Made by a program: the position numbers and the translations under genes
The notes under the pieces: generated by a model
Database searches by the model: none
Told to the model about the DNA's origin: nothing
The model's input: the letters and a program-made list of their open reading frames with translations, nothing else
NCBI RefSeq assembly: GCF_019278525.1
Contig: NZ_CP058986.1
Location: forward strand, 1 to 64,000
Source of the DNA: Polaribacter sp. HaHaR_3_91
Lineage (GTDB): Bacteria > Bacteroidota > Bacteroidia > Flavobacteriales > Flavobacteriaceae
Reading direction: 5' to 3'
Length of the DNA stretch: 64,000 bases
Shown here: piece by piece, positions 35,035-43,977 of the stretch
How positions within the stretch are numbered: position 1 is the first letter of the stretch
Layout: each line of letters begins with the position of its first letter

Positions 35035-35451
35035 TTAGTATTGTATTTGAGAATCCCACCCTTCTAAATTTAAAAGAATTGTAGTGTCACTGTCTTTTAA
35101 ATCTTTAATATTAAACGTAAAATCTTTAGAAATAACAGCCAAACAAGCTTCCGTATTTTCTAAATTGATTTTAATGTTTCTTTGAGTCGGATTCGATTCT
35201 AAGATTAAATCTGCATCTACAAGCGTTGCTCTCCAACTAGTACCATCACAACCACTAGCCATAATGTTCAGAGTTAATAAATCCCCATCTAAAATTGCAT
35301 TATTAATATTGTAACCAGTGGTTGCTGTTTCATTATATAAATTATTATCTATAATTACACATTCATTACAGAGTTCTAAAGTAGTTTCTGCTGTTTCTGA
35401 ACATCCTAAAAATGCTAAAAGGGTAATTAGAAAAATACTTTTTAACTTCAT
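35035..35451 (-). CDS. Small lipoprotein, first gene of the sigma operon
   Basis: A 138-residue lipoprotein (lipobox FLGC, Cys at about 17). The mature part has four Cys (LCNEC, SGCDG, TEAC) and beta-rich character. It begins the minus-strand run of three lipoproteins, sigma factor, barrel protein and hypothetical. The genes are within about 2-20 nt of each other apart from the last, and the cargo is envelope-related. Confidence 0.65.
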   Translation of the reverse strand: MKLKSIFLITLLAFLGCSETAETTLELCNECVIIDNNLYNETATTGYNINNAILDGDLLTLNIMASGCDGTSWRATLVDADLILESNPTQRNIKINLENTEACLAVISKDFTFNIKDLKDSDTTILLNLEGWDSQIQY

Positions 35452-35509
35452 TATTTAGGTGTTTTATTACAAGATGCAGAAATTTTAAAAAGGTTGCGTC
35501 TAATATTGT

Positions 35510-35517
35510 TATTTTTG
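35510..35517 (+). promoter_or_regulatory. Putative -7 box with very short leader
   Basis: TATTTTTG fits TAnnTTTG exactly, with TTG at 35494-35496 upstream. The ATG of the LuxE-type gene follows 9 nt after the box, so the transcript leader would be only a few nucleotides. A TTG start at 35494 would overlap this promoter and is rejected. Confidence 0.5.
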
Positions 35518-35526
35518 CAAAAGTAT

Positions 35527-36501
35527 ATGCAAAACACAATTTTTAACATCCGAAATCAAGAAGAATTTAAGCAAGCTGCTTTAGCTGTTTTTAAACATCA
35601 ATTTAAAAACAATAAAGTATATCGTTCTTTTTGCGATTTATTATACATTCATCCTTCAGACGTTACTAAGGTTGAAGAAATTCCGTTTTTACCTATTCAG
35701 TTTTTTAAAAGCAGAAAAGTACTTTCTTCTTTAGAAGAAATTGAAGAAACTTTTACAAGTTCTGGTACCACAGGAAGCCTTACTAGCAAGCATTTTGTAA
35801 CAGATATTAACCTCTATAAAGAAAGTTACCTAAAAGGATTTGCACATTTTTATGGCAACATAGAAGACTATGTTGTGTTGGCTTTATTGCCAAATTATTT
35901 AGAAAGAAATGGTTCTTCTTTGGTGTATATGGTTGATGATTTAATTCAGAAATCTAATAATACTGAAAGTGGATTTTATTTAGATAACATTGAAGAATTA
36001 GCAAAAAAACTAGTAGAATTAGACAAAAAAGGACAAAAAACGCTCTTAATCGGAGTTTCTTTTGCTTTGTTAGATTTGATAGAAATGCAACAATTCAACC
36101 TAAAAAACACCATTATCATGGAAACTGGTGGTATGAAAGGACGAAGAAAAGAATTGATTAGAGCTGAATTGCATCAGCTTTTACAAAGCGGATTTGGAGT
36201 TTCTGAAATTCACTCAGAATACGGAATGACAGAATTATTAAGTCAAGGATACTCTAACGGGAACGGTGTTTTTGACACACCACCTTGGATGAAAATTTTA
36301 ACAAGAGATACAGAAGATGCTTTAACCATACAACAAGTAGAAAAAACAGGCGGCATTAATGTAATTGATTTAGCCAATTATAATTCTTGTGCTTTTATTG
36401 CTACACAAGATTTAGGCAAAGTACACCAAAACGGTACTTTCGAAATCATTGGTCGTTTTGATAACTCAGACATTAGAGGTTGTAATTTAATGGTCTTATA
36501 A
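35527..36501 (+). CDS. LuxE-type acyl-protein synthetase / acyltransferase
   Basis: A 324-residue adenylate-forming enzyme of the LuxE family, which activates fatty acids or other acyl groups with ATP. Landmarks are IPFLPIQFFKSRKV (about 50-63), the nucleotide-binding SSGTTGSLTSKH (about 75-86), METGGMKGRRKEL (about 197-209) and HSEYGMTELLSQGYS (about 227-241). No lux genes are present. Bacteroidota homologues usually occur alone or near surface polysaccharide genes. The start is the ATG at 35527. The mscL gene follows after 11 nt. Confidence 0.85.
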   Translation: MQNTIFNIRNQEEFKQAALAVFKHQFKNNKVYRSFCDLLYIHPSDVTKVEEIPFLPIQFFKSRKVLSSLEEIEETFTSSGTTGSLTSKHFVTDINLYKESYLKGFAHFYGNIEDYVVLALLPNYLERNGSSLVYMVDDLIQKSNNTESGFYLDNIEELAKKLVELDKKGQKTLLIGVSFALLDLIEMQQFNLKNTIIMETGGMKGRRKELIRAELHQLLQSGFGVSEIHSEYGMTELLSQGYSNGNGVFDTPPWMKILTRDTEDALTIQQVEKTGGINVIDLANYNSCAFIATQDLGKVHQNGTFEIIGRFDNSDIRGCNLMVL

Positions 36502-36512
36502 AGAAATTAAAG

Positions 36513-36971
36513 ATGAAGTTTAAATTAATTGAAGATTTTAAAGAGTTTGCTGTAAAAGGTAACATGATAGATATTGCTATTGGGGTTATTATTGGCGCTG
36601 CCTTTAATAAAGTTATAAGCGTATTGGTAAAAGAGGTTTTTATGCCTCCTTTGTCTTTTATGACCCAAGGTGCAAAATGGGAAAACAAGAAAATTATTCT
36701 AAGAGAAGCGGTACTTGTTAAAGAAAAAATTACAGTTGATGAAATTGCCATTGGTTATGGTAAATTATTTGAAGCTAGTATCGATTTTCTAATCATTGCT
36801 TTTACCGTTTTTATCATTGTAAAAGCAATGAATGCAATGAAAAAGAAAGCAGACGACCCAAAAAACAAAGCGGTGGTGACTCCTAAAAATATTGAGTTAA
36901 TGCACAAAACCAACGAGCTTTTAGAAAAACAAAATGAATACTTACAGAAACTTTTAGCAGAAAAAAAATAA
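36513..36971 (+). CDS. mscL: Large-conductance mechanosensitive channel MscL
   Basis: A 152-residue channel protein. It has the N-terminal amphipathic helix (EDFKEFAVKGNMIDIAIGV), TM1 with the pore-lining GVIIGAAFNKVI (about 24-35), the periplasmic loop, TM2 (IDFLIIAFTVFIIV, about 89-102) and a cytoplasmic charged helix. It opens under osmotic downshock to release solutes. It is slightly longer than E. coli MscL owing to the loop. It sits directly behind the LuxE-type gene. Confidence 0.95.
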   Translation: MKFKLIEDFKEFAVKGNMIDIAIGVIIGAAFNKVISVLVKEVFMPPLSFMTQGAKWENKKIILREAVLVKEKITVDEIAIGYGKLFEASIDFLIIAFTVFIIVKAMNAMKKKADDPKNKAVVTPKNIELMHKTNELLEKQNEYLQKLLAEKK

Positions 36972-37045
36972 CGATACATACGTTTTGTAAATTTTGTTTT
37001 TAAATTACGACTGATTTGTTATCAGCTAATTAAACACAAAACGTA

Positions 37046-37969
37046 ATGAATACTAAAACAACCCTTTTATACCTAGTCCTTTTTTCTTTTATAGGATGCC
37101 AATCCGGTCAAACCAAAACAGCACCTCAAGCAACTACAAAAAAAGAAAACACTCCTATTCCAAAAAGTGAACAATTTAATCAGTATTGGTATTCTGGAAA
37201 AGCAGAATTAAGCAGCTACACCTTAAAACAGGCTAGATATGGCGAAATACGAGACGGAGAAGTTGTTTTGGTTTTTGTTACAGAACCTTTTTCTGTTAGT
37301 AAACAAGTAAAATTAGACAATCCGCAAAAAGCAGGAACTGACAACGTTTCTGTTATGAAATTGAATCATGTTCGTAAATTTAATACCGGTATTTACGATT
37401 ATTCTATTGTCACCTCTACTTTTACACCTATTGATACTCAAAACTATCCTTTTACTTTAAAAGCTTCCACAAGTATACAAGAATGGTGCGGACATACTTT
37501 TACGCAATTAAACCTTGCTGATGACAAATACAATTTTAAACAATTCTCTTATTTTGAAGCTGACGGAGACGAAGAGAAAACAATTAATGCTACCTTTTTA
37601 GAAGAAGCATTGTTTACTAAAATTCGTATAGCAAAAGGTCAATTACCAGAAGGAGAAATCAATTTGATTCCTTCTACTATTTACAGTCGTTTTAACTACA
37701 AAAAAATGGACGTAGAGAAAGCTGAAATTAGTAAAACAACATCAGAAAAAACACTTACTTATAAGATAAAGTATCTAAATATTAATAGAACTCTTACCAT
37801 TGATGTAGAAAAAGAGTTTCCGTACAAAATTTTAGGTTTTACAGAATTTGATGGAACTAGTTTAACCACAACAGCGAAACTAAAGGCAACTAGTAATGAG
37901 CCTTATTGGGAACAAAAAAAATTATCAGATCAAGATAAAAGAAAAGCACTTAAATTAAAATACGAATAG
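37046..37969 (+). CDS. Periplasmic lipoprotein of unknown function (septum formation inhibitor Maf mislabel group)
   Basis: A 307-residue lipoprotein (lipobox FIGC, Cys at about 18) followed by a Thr/Ala/Gln-rich linker. The body has the conserved-looking core YWYSGKAELSSYTLKQARYG (about 47-66), SIQEWCGHTFTQLNL (about 145-159) and a beta-rich C-terminus. Flavobacterial homologues are often labelled septum formation inhibitor Maf, which the sequence does not support (no Maf fold motif). Role unknown. It stands alone, 75 nt after mscL. Confidence 0.7.
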   Translation: MNTKTTLLYLVLFSFIGCQSGQTKTAPQATTKKENTPIPKSEQFNQYWYSGKAELSSYTLKQARYGEIRDGEVVLVFVTEPFSVSKQVKLDNPQKAGTDNVSVMKLNHVRKFNTGIYDYSIVTSTFTPIDTQNYPFTLKASTSIQEWCGHTFTQLNLADDKYNFKQFSYFEADGDEEKTINATFLEEALFTKIRIAKGQLPEGEINLIPSTIYSRFNYKKMDVEKAEISKTTSEKTLTYKIKYLNINRTLTIDVEKEFPYKILGFTEFDGTSLTTTAKLKATSNEPYWEQKKLSDQDKRKALKLKYE

Positions 37970-38036
37970 ATTTTTTTTAAAATTTCTACTATTATTTCTT
38001 TGCTAGATAGTTACGCATTTCTCAAAAAAAACAGCT

Positions 38037-38054
38037 AACTTCGTTTAACTTCAT
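38037..38054 (+). repeat. 18-nt repeat, copy 1
   Basis: CTAACTTCGTTTAACTTC, about 75 nt upstream of the secreted-protein gene at 38131. An identical copy is at 38824-38841. The shared A-rich flank upstream extends the similarity. Confidence 0.7.
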
Positions 38055-38130
38055 GATAAAATGAAATTGAACTGAACTTGATTCCGTATTAAAACTCACC
38101 TTATCATTTTAGTTTTAAAAAACGAAAATT

Positions 38131-38640
38131 ATGAAAACTCTTTTTATCTCTATTTTATTCATTTCGCTTGGACTTTCAATGAATGCACAAGGCGAAGAAA
38201 AAAAACAATCAGAGCATAATAAAAAGAACGTAATTGCGTCGGAGAGAACAGTAATTGTCTTAATAAATAATGAAATAATTGGAAATCCATCTATTTTAAA
38301 AAACATCCCTCAAGAAAATTTAGCAACTGCTGATTTTTCAGAAGATGCTAAATTAGGTTCAAAAAAAATATTTTCGGCTGAATTGATGAGACAAGAACTA
38401 CTGAACCCTGAATTAAAAAATGGGGGAATCATAAAACTAGAAACAGCATTAAAATTTAATATTAAAACTCAGAAAGATTTAAATACTTTTTTTGGATTAA
38501 AAGAATCAAACGACATTTTTGTAAATGGATACTTATTAAATAAAAAGTATGCTATTATTAATGAATGTATAAGAGAAATTCAGTTAATAAAAGAGGGGAA
38601 TCTGTTTTTAAAGGATAAAGTATTAAACATAATAATCTGA
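38131..38640 (+). CDS. Secreted protein of unknown function
   Basis: A 169-residue protein with a signal peptide (hydrophobic 4-18, cleavage after MNA). The mature part starts with a charged GEEKKQSEHNKK stretch, then VIVLINNEIIGNPSILKNIP, and ends in alpha/beta segments (NDIFVNGYLLNKKYAI). No family recognised. It is a single-gene unit, and the 18-nt repeat lies upstream. Confidence 0.6.
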   Translation: MKTLFISILFISLGLSMNAQGEEKKQSEHNKKNVIASERTVIVLINNEIIGNPSILKNIPQENLATADFSEDAKLGSKKIFSAELMRQELLNPELKNGGIIKLETALKFNIKTQKDLNTFFGLKESNDIFVNGYLLNKKYAIINECIREIQLIKEGNLFLKDKVLNIII

Positions 38641-38994
38641 TGAAATATTTTTCAACACAGTTTATAAAAAATTACTTGCTTAACTAAATCTATGTTTGTT
38701 GCTCGTTTGCTAACTTCTAATTTCCCTTCAGAAAATCTTCTTACATAAACACAACTTACCAAATACATTAAAGTTAAACAAACCTTTTTCAAAAAAACAC
38801 TCTTGACTTTCTAAAAAAATAAACTAACTTCGTTTAACTTCTGATTTAAAACATTAAAATGTTCGATATCAATATAGTTATATGCTATTTTAAAACGAAA
38901 AACACATAAAATGTAAAAAAACAAGTAACTTGCTCAAGTTCTTTTAAAGAAAGGACATCTAAAAAAATAATATGTATAATTAAAAAATAAACTT
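38641..38994. other. Intergenic region with repeat copy 2
   Basis: 354 nt without a convincing ORF. It holds CTAACTTCGTTTAACTTC at 38824-38841 (identical to 38037-38054) and gtttgctaactt at about 38707, a short string that also occurs near 40790. No strong hairpin is seen. It should contain the promoter of the YHYH gene. Confidence 0.55.
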
Positions 38995-39963
38995 ATGAAA
39001 AGTAAACTAATATCAATGCACTTTATTACCTCGTTCTTAACATTATTTGTGATATCTTTAGGTATGGTATCTTGTAGTTCTGATGATGACTCGGATACAG
39101 ATACAGACACTACTGATTGTGTTCAACAAGACTTGGCAGAAGGAAGTGGTGTTTGTGATACAGAATTAGCTTATGATTCGTCTGTAACAATTAGTATTAA
39201 TGGAACTGATAGGATTATCACAACTAATAGTATTCCTGATCATTTAGTAGGGACCTTCATTAATGGAAATATTACCGAACAGAATGAAACTTATACAATA
39301 ACTACAGATCCTGTACTTACAGGAAATTTAACTTCGCTAGAGGGCGATAATGGTCCTGAATATATTTTTGGTATCTTATTAGACGGTGTAGAATTAGACC
39401 CTATTGCAGCTGAACCTTGGCCACATAGTGATCTTGGAGTTATGGATCCTGATGTAAATTGGGATTGGAATTTAGAAGCATTAAATGTTCCTATAGGTTT
39501 AGACTGTAACTACTCACATGTTCAGCCTACTGGTAAATATCATCATCATGGTACACCAACATTATATGATTTAGTTGCAGATGCAGACGGAACTGAAATG
39601 GTACAAGTTGGATGGGCTGCTGATGGATATCCTATTTATTATAAATACGCATATACTGATGCTGATGATAGTAGCTCTGCTGTTATAGAAATGACCTCAA
39701 GTTATGAATTGTTAACAGGTAATAGACCTGGAGATGGTGAATCGGCACCTTGTTCTGAGTACAATGGTGCATATTCTGCAGATTACGAGTATGTTGATGG
39801 GCTTGGAACTCTTGATGAGGCGAATGGAAGAACTGGTGTAACTCCTGAGTTTCCTGATGGTACATTTTATTATATATTGACTGATGGTGATTCTTTTCCA
39901 AGTATCCCAAGATACTTTAGAGGAACACCTTCTGATGACTTCCAACAAGGGCCAGGGAATTAA
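38995..39963 (+). CDS. YHYH domain lipoprotein
   Basis: A 322-residue protein. The signal (hydrophobic to about 24) ends in a VSCSSDDD lipobox-like motif, followed by a Ser/Asp/Thr-rich linker (about 28-42). The family core is present: GVELDPIAAEPW, then NYSHVQPTGKYHHHG (the YHYH-like motif, about 177-186), and DGYPIYYKYAY. YHYH proteins are exported and of unknown function, often in operons with small membrane proteins, as here (26-nt gap). The His cluster suggests metal binding (inference). Confidence 0.85.
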   Translation: MKSKLISMHFITSFLTLFVISLGMVSCSSDDDSDTDTDTTDCVQQDLAEGSGVCDTELAYDSSVTISINGTDRIITTNSIPDHLVGTFINGNITEQNETYTITTDPVLTGNLTSLEGDNGPEYIFGILLDGVELDPIAAEPWPHSDLGVMDPDVNWDWNLEALNVPIGLDCNYSHVQPTGKYHHHGTPTLYDLVADADGTEMVQVGWAADGYPIYYKYAYTDADDSSSAVIEMTSSYELLTGNRPGDGESAPCSEYNGAYSADYEYVDGLGTLDEANGRTGVTPEFPDGTFYYILTDGDSFPSIPRYFRGTPSDDFQQGPGN

Positions 39964-39989
39964 AAAAAATCTTAAAAAACTAATCAAAT

Positions 39990-40568
39990 ATGTATAAATT
40001 ATATTTATCATGTTTATTCTTTATCATGTGTATACCTTTTACGTATGCACATGATTCTGATATAGCTTATTTTGATATTACAACAGAAGGTACTCAAACT
40101 ATAATTCATGCTGAATTTTCATGGAGTATTCGAAATGCCTTAATTGCATTCGATTCTAATTATAATAATGCTAAAACAATAGAAGATATTAATGACATAT
40201 TTTTACGTTACACCAAAGAGAAGTTAAAAATTTTTGACACAAAAGACAAACAATTACATTTATTAAAAGTTATTCTTGAAAAGAATAATGAAGAACATAA
40301 CCATGCCACACGTTACACATTAATATTCGAGGGTTCAGATATTAGTAAAGTTTCAAACACCATGATGTTTGAACAGAGTAACTCTCAAAAAAATTATCAT
40401 TGGTACTTAAACAAAAACGGAAAAAAGGAAGAAGTAATTACAGACAACACTACTTCATCTTTTAATATCACCACAGAAACTAGTAGTTATTTAAAATATT
40501 ATTTAATTGTTGGCGCAATACTGTTGTTAGGTTTTCTGATTTTTTCTTTTAAAAGAAAGACAAGGTAA
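39990..40568 (+). CDS. Exported membrane-anchored protein paired with the YHYH protein
   Basis: A 192-residue protein with an N-terminal signal peptide (MYKLYLSCLFFIMCIPFTYA) and a C-terminal transmembrane helix (about 168-186) with a KRKTR stop-transfer tail. The domain between them is extracytoplasmic and beta-rich, with His residues (EHNHATR). Signal plus C-anchor is typical of small metal-handling or heme-related export proteins, but no family is recognised. Co-transcription with the YHYH gene is likely. Confidence 0.6.
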   Translation: MYKLYLSCLFFIMCIPFTYAHDSDIAYFDITTEGTQTIIHAEFSWSIRNALIAFDSNYNNAKTIEDINDIFLRYTKEKLKIFDTKDKQLHLLKVILEKNNEEHNHATRYTLIFEGSDISKVSNTMMFEQSNSQKNYHWYLNKNGKKEEVITDNTTSSFNITTETSSYLKYYLIVGAILLLGFLIFSFKRKTR

Positions 40569-40755
40569 ATTGTAATAAAATAGAATTTGTGCTAATTATA
40601 GTAAAAGATTCTATTAATTTTTAAGAGCCAAATTAGATTGAAAGTTGTACTTGTGGAAAAAAATTATGTTATGATATCTGTGAAATTGAATAAACTACTG
40701 ATTAAACAGCATATAACACAGTGTATAATTAATTGCTTTGTTCTTCACTACTTGC

Positions 40756-40776
40756 GAATATTCCTGCGGAATATTC
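40756..40776. repeat. Perfect 9-bp palindrome
   Basis: GAATATTCC-TGC-GGAATATTC, a perfect inverted repeat with a 3-nt loop. There is no T-run, so it is not a terminator. It may be a protein-binding site or part of a dispersed repeat. Confidence 0.7.
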
Positions 40777-40842
40777 ACGGGTTCGTAAAAGTTTGCTAAC
40801 TTAGTTGCTTAACCACGCACAAACACGTTAAACGAATCTCAT

Positions 40843-40880
40843 AAAAAAAGGCGAAAAATTTAAAATTTTTCGCCTTTTTT
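40843..40880. terminator. Bidirectional terminator
   Basis: An A-run, the stem GGCGAAAAATTT / AAATTTTTCGCC and a T-run, placed between the convergent 39990 gene (plus) and thiL (minus). Confidence 0.9.
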
Positions 40881-40903
40881 ATTATAAAATATCATCACTG
40901 TAT

Positions 40904-41953
40904 TTATTCATTCTTCAAAGCATTCCAACCTTGAGCTTTCAACTCAATTTCTTGGCTAGCTCTTGTAACCAAGTTCAATCCTTGGTTTTCTGCAGTAATA
41001 TGCCCAATAATAGAAAAATGAGGATTTCCTTTTATCTTATCAAAATCTGCAATAGGCACGGTAAACAACAATTCGTAATCTTCACCACCACTTAAAGCAA
41101 CCATGGTAGAGTCTAACTCAAACTCTTCACAAGCAGAAATTACTTGCGGGTCTAATGGCAATTTATCTTCGTATATTTTACAACCTACTTTACTCTGCGT
41201 ACAAATATGAAAAAGTTCCGATGAAAGTCCATCAGAAATATCAATCATAGAAGTTGGTTTAATTTCCATTTCTTTTAATAAACCAGGAATATCTTTACGA
41301 GCTTCTGGCTTTAACTGACGCTGAATTAAGTATGTGTAATTATCTAAATCTGGCTGATTATTTGGATCAACTTTAAAAACCTGTTTTTCTCTTTCTAAAA
41401 CTTGTAATCCTAAATAAGCAGCACCTAAATCTCCAGAAACCACAATTAAATCGGTTTCTTTAGCGCCATCTCTGTAGACAACGTCTTCTTTTTCTGCTTT
41501 ACCAATTGCGGTAACAGAAATTAAGATTCCTTTGGTAGATGAAGTAGTGTCTCCACCAACTAAATCTACATTATAACTTTCACAAGCCAACTGAATTCCG
41601 GCATACAATTCTTCAATTGCTTCTAGCGGAAACCTATTCGAAACCGCAATAGAAACCGTAATCTGTTCTGCAACTCCATTCATCGCATACACATCAGATA
41701 AATTTACCATTACAGCCTTATATCCTAAATGCTTTAATGGCATATAACTTAAATCGAAATGCACCCCTTCTATCAACAAATCAGTAGTAACCAAAGTTTG
41801 TTTATCCGAAACATCTAAAACCGCAGCATCATCTCCAATAGCTTTTATCGTAGATGAATTTTGCACTTTAAAATATTGTGTAATATGATTGATCAAACCA
41901 AACTCACCTAGTTCGGCCAACGACGTCTTTTGTGTATTTTTATCTTCTAACAT
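40904..41953 (-). CDS. thiL: Thiamine-phosphate kinase
   Basis: A 349-residue ATP-dependent kinase that converts thiamine monophosphate to the active pyrophosphate. Landmarks are IGDDAAVLD (about 39-47), TTDLLIEGVHFDL (about 58-70), VNLSDVYAMNG (about 83-93), GGDTTSS (about 137-143), DISDGLSSEL (about 228-237) and LSGGEDYELL (about 272-281). It belongs to the AIR synthase/PurM superfamily. No other thiamine gene or TPP riboswitch is near. A -7 box ends 4 nt before the ATG, so the message is probably leaderless. Confidence 0.95.
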   Translation of the reverse strand: MLEDKNTQKTSLAELGEFGLINHITQYFKVQNSSTIKAIGDDAAVLDVSDKQTLVTTDLLIEGVHFDLSYMPLKHLGYKAVMVNLSDVYAMNGVAEQITVSIAVSNRFPLEAIEELYAGIQLACESYNVDLVGGDTTSSTKGILISVTAIGKAEKEDVVYRDGAKETDLIVVSGDLGAAYLGLQVLEREKQVFKVDPNNQPDLDNYTYLIQRQLKPEARKDIPGLLKEMEIKPTSMIDISDGLSSELFHICTQSKVGCKIYEDKLPLDPQVISACEEFELDSTMVALSGGEDYELLFTVPIADFDKIKGNPHFSIIGHITAENQGLNLVTRASQEIELKAQGWNALKNE

Positions 41954-41957
41954 GTTG

Positions 41958-41965
41958 CAAAGATA
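41958..41965 (-). promoter_or_regulatory. thiL -7 box, predicted leaderless transcript
   Basis: On the minus strand TATCTTTG (TAnnTTTG) is followed by CAAC and then the thiL ATG. With transcription starting about 4-6 nt after the box, the first base would be at or next to the start codon. Confidence 0.55.
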
Positions 41966-42057
41966 GGTACATTCTAAAAAATGACAGAATTACTTTAACA
42001 CCTATATTTTTTATTTTAGATTTTAAACAGTACTTTTAAATTCTAAGCCTAAGAATT

Positions 42058-43977
42058 ATGATTCGTTTTAGTATTGTTTGCTTTTTTATTCTACTCCATA
42101 TTTCAAATATAACTGCTCAAGAAATCATAGAAATCGCAGAATCTGAAGCAAAATCTGCTGCTACAAAAATTCATTTTAAGGCAAATCCTAATACTTCAAA
42201 TTACGATATTACCTACCATAAACTAGAGTTTTCTGTAGATCCTGCTGTGGCAGCTATTTCTGGTAAAGTAACCACTACTTTTACCGCTTTAAACAATTTA
42301 TCTACCGTTACTTTTGATTTAGATGATACTATGACGGTGACTTCGATAACTCAAAACGGAAATGCAGTAACCTTTTCTCAAAACTCAAATGACGAATTGG
42401 TAATTACGCTTCAAGCGACTTTAAACCAAGGAAACTCAACATCAGTTGTAATAGATTACAATGGAAATCCAACAAGTAACGGTTTTGGCTCTTTTGAAGT
42501 AAACACACACGGAACAGCAAATACTCCGGTACTTTGGACACTTTCTGAACCTTATGGCGCTTTAGGTTGGTGGCCTTGTAAGCAAGATTTGAATGATAAA
42601 ATTGATACGATTGATGTATATATCACTGCTCCTGAACAATATGTTTCCGTTTCCAACGGATTAGAGCAGAGCACAACGACTAATTTAGGCTTTAAAACCA
42701 CACATTTTAAACACGAATATCCTATTCCCGCTTATTTAATTGCCATTGCAGTGACCGATTATGAAACCTATTCGCATGATGTTTCTCACAATGATAATAA
42801 TTTTCCGATTGTAAATTATGTGTATCCAGAAAGTTTAAATTCAGCTCAAAACAGCACTTTAGTCACGGTTGATATTATGGAACATTTTATTGATTTGTTT
42901 GGCGATTATCCTTATAAAAATGAAAAATACGGTCACGCCCAGTTTGGTTGGGGCGGCGGAATGGAACACACAACCGTTTCTTTTATGGGGAATTTTAACC
43001 GTGGATTAATTGCGCATGAATTAGCGCACCAATGGTTTGGAAATAAAGTTACCTGCGGAAGCTGGAAAGATATTTGGCTAAATGAAGGTTTTGCTACTTA
43101 TTTATCTGGTTTAACCATAGAACACTTAGATGGAGATGCTTCTTTTAAAAGTTGGAGAAATTCCACAATTAGTTCTGTAACCTCATCTACAAATGGTGCT
43201 GTGTACCTTACGGATGCAGATACCACAAGCGTTAGCAGAATATTTAATAGTAGATTATCTTATAATAAAGGCGCCATGGTTTTACACATGTTGCGTAAAA
43301 AATTGGGAGACACTCACTTTTTTGAGGCTTTAAAAAACTACATTTCAGACCCAAATTTGGCATATAATTATGCAAAAACTCCAGATTTAATAGCACATTT
43401 AGAAACTGCAAGTGGCTTAGATTTAGAAGAGTTTTTTAACGATTGGATTTACAATCAAGGGTATCCAACTTACCATCTAAACTGGCATCAACCAACAACA
43501 AACACCATAAATATAACATTGAATCAAACTCAGAGTGATCCTTCTGTTTCTTTTTTTGAAGCCAATGTTCCCGTTCGTTTAAACGGAACAAACGGAGAAG
43601 TTTTAGATATCATTTTAAACAACACCACAAACGGACAAACTTTTGTAGAAAACGTTACTTTCACAGTAAATTCAATAGATTTTGACCCAGACGCTGATTT
43701 AATTTCTAAAAACAACAATGTTACTTTAGGTATTGAAAACAATCTTTTTGTATCTAAAAATATTTCTTTATTTCCGAATCCTGTAAATGATATTTTAACT
43801 ATTGAAACCTCAAAAAATATCACGTTCAAAAATGTGATTCTCTATAACACACTTGGTAAAGAAATTCTTACTTCTAGCAATAAACAAATTAATCTTAGTC
43901 TACTAAGTGATGGTATTTATTTTATTAAAGTTTTTACGGATACAGGAAACTTGTATAAAAAGATTATTAAAGAGTAA
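42058..43977 (+). CDS. M1 family metallopeptidase with T9SS C-terminal sorting domain
   Basis: A 639-residue secreted aminopeptidase-type enzyme. A signal peptide is at 1-20. The zinc site is HELAHQWFG (about 320-328), with the third ligand in NEGFATYLSG. The exopeptidase motif appears as GWGGGMEHTT (about 299-308), with His where GAMEN has Asn, as in other T9SS members. The C-terminal about 80 residues are a type A sorting domain (SLFPNPVNDILTI, then LSDGIYFIKV, ending KKIIKE). It is therefore exported by the type IX system and cleaved at the surface. A single-gene unit. Confidence 0.95.
   Translation: MIRFSIVCFFILLHISNITAQEIIEIAESEAKSAATKIHFKANPNTSNYDITYHKLEFSVDPAVAAISGKVTTTFTALNNLSTVTFDLDDTMTVTSITQNGNAVTFSQNSNDELVITLQATLNQGNSTSVVIDYNGNPTSNGFGSFEVNTHGTANTPVLWTLSEPYGALGWWPCKQDLNDKIDTIDVYITAPEQYVSVSNGLEQSTTTNLGFKTTHFKHEYPIPAYLIAIAVTDYETYSHDVSHNDNNFPIVNYVYPESLNSAQNSTLVTVDIMEHFIDLFGDYPYKNEKYGHAQFGWGGGMEHTTVSFMGNFNRGLIAHELAHQWFGNKVTCGSWKDIWLNEGFATYLSGLTIEHLDGDASFKSWRNSTISSVTSSTNGAVYLTDADTTSVSRIFNSRLSYNKGAMVLHMLRKKLGDTHFFEALKNYISDPNLAYNYAKTPDLIAHLETASGLDLEEFFNDWIYNQGYPTYHLNWHQPTTNTINITLNQTQSDPSVSFFEANVPVRLNGTNGEVLDIILNNTTNGQTFVENVTFTVNSIDFDPDADLISKNNNVTLGIENNLFVSKNISLFPNPVNDILTIETSKNITFKNVILYNTLGKEILTSSNKQINLSLLSDGIYFIKVFTDTGNLYKKIIKE

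Larger units (their letters stand above)
40569..40903. other. Intergenic region with palindrome and terminator
   Basis: 335 nt between convergent genes. It holds the palindrome at 40756-40776 and the terminator at 40843-40880. The stretch cataacacagtgtataatt to aacacgttaaacg (40708-40834) resembles non-coding dispersed repeats I recall in flavobacterial genomes; this cannot be tested here. No gene is seen. Confidence 0.5.

Noticed and set aside
35494..35526. TTG start of the LuxE-type gene
   Set aside because: It overlaps the probable promoter box at 35510-35517; the ATG at 35527 fits better.
37046..37969. Maf nucleotide pyrophosphatase (septum formation inhibitor)
   Set aside because: The protein is a lipoprotein with no Maf motif; the label seems to be a carried-over misannotation.
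40904..42057. TPP riboswitch for thiL
   Set aside because: The promoter leaves no room for a leader RNA, and no Thi-box pattern is seen.
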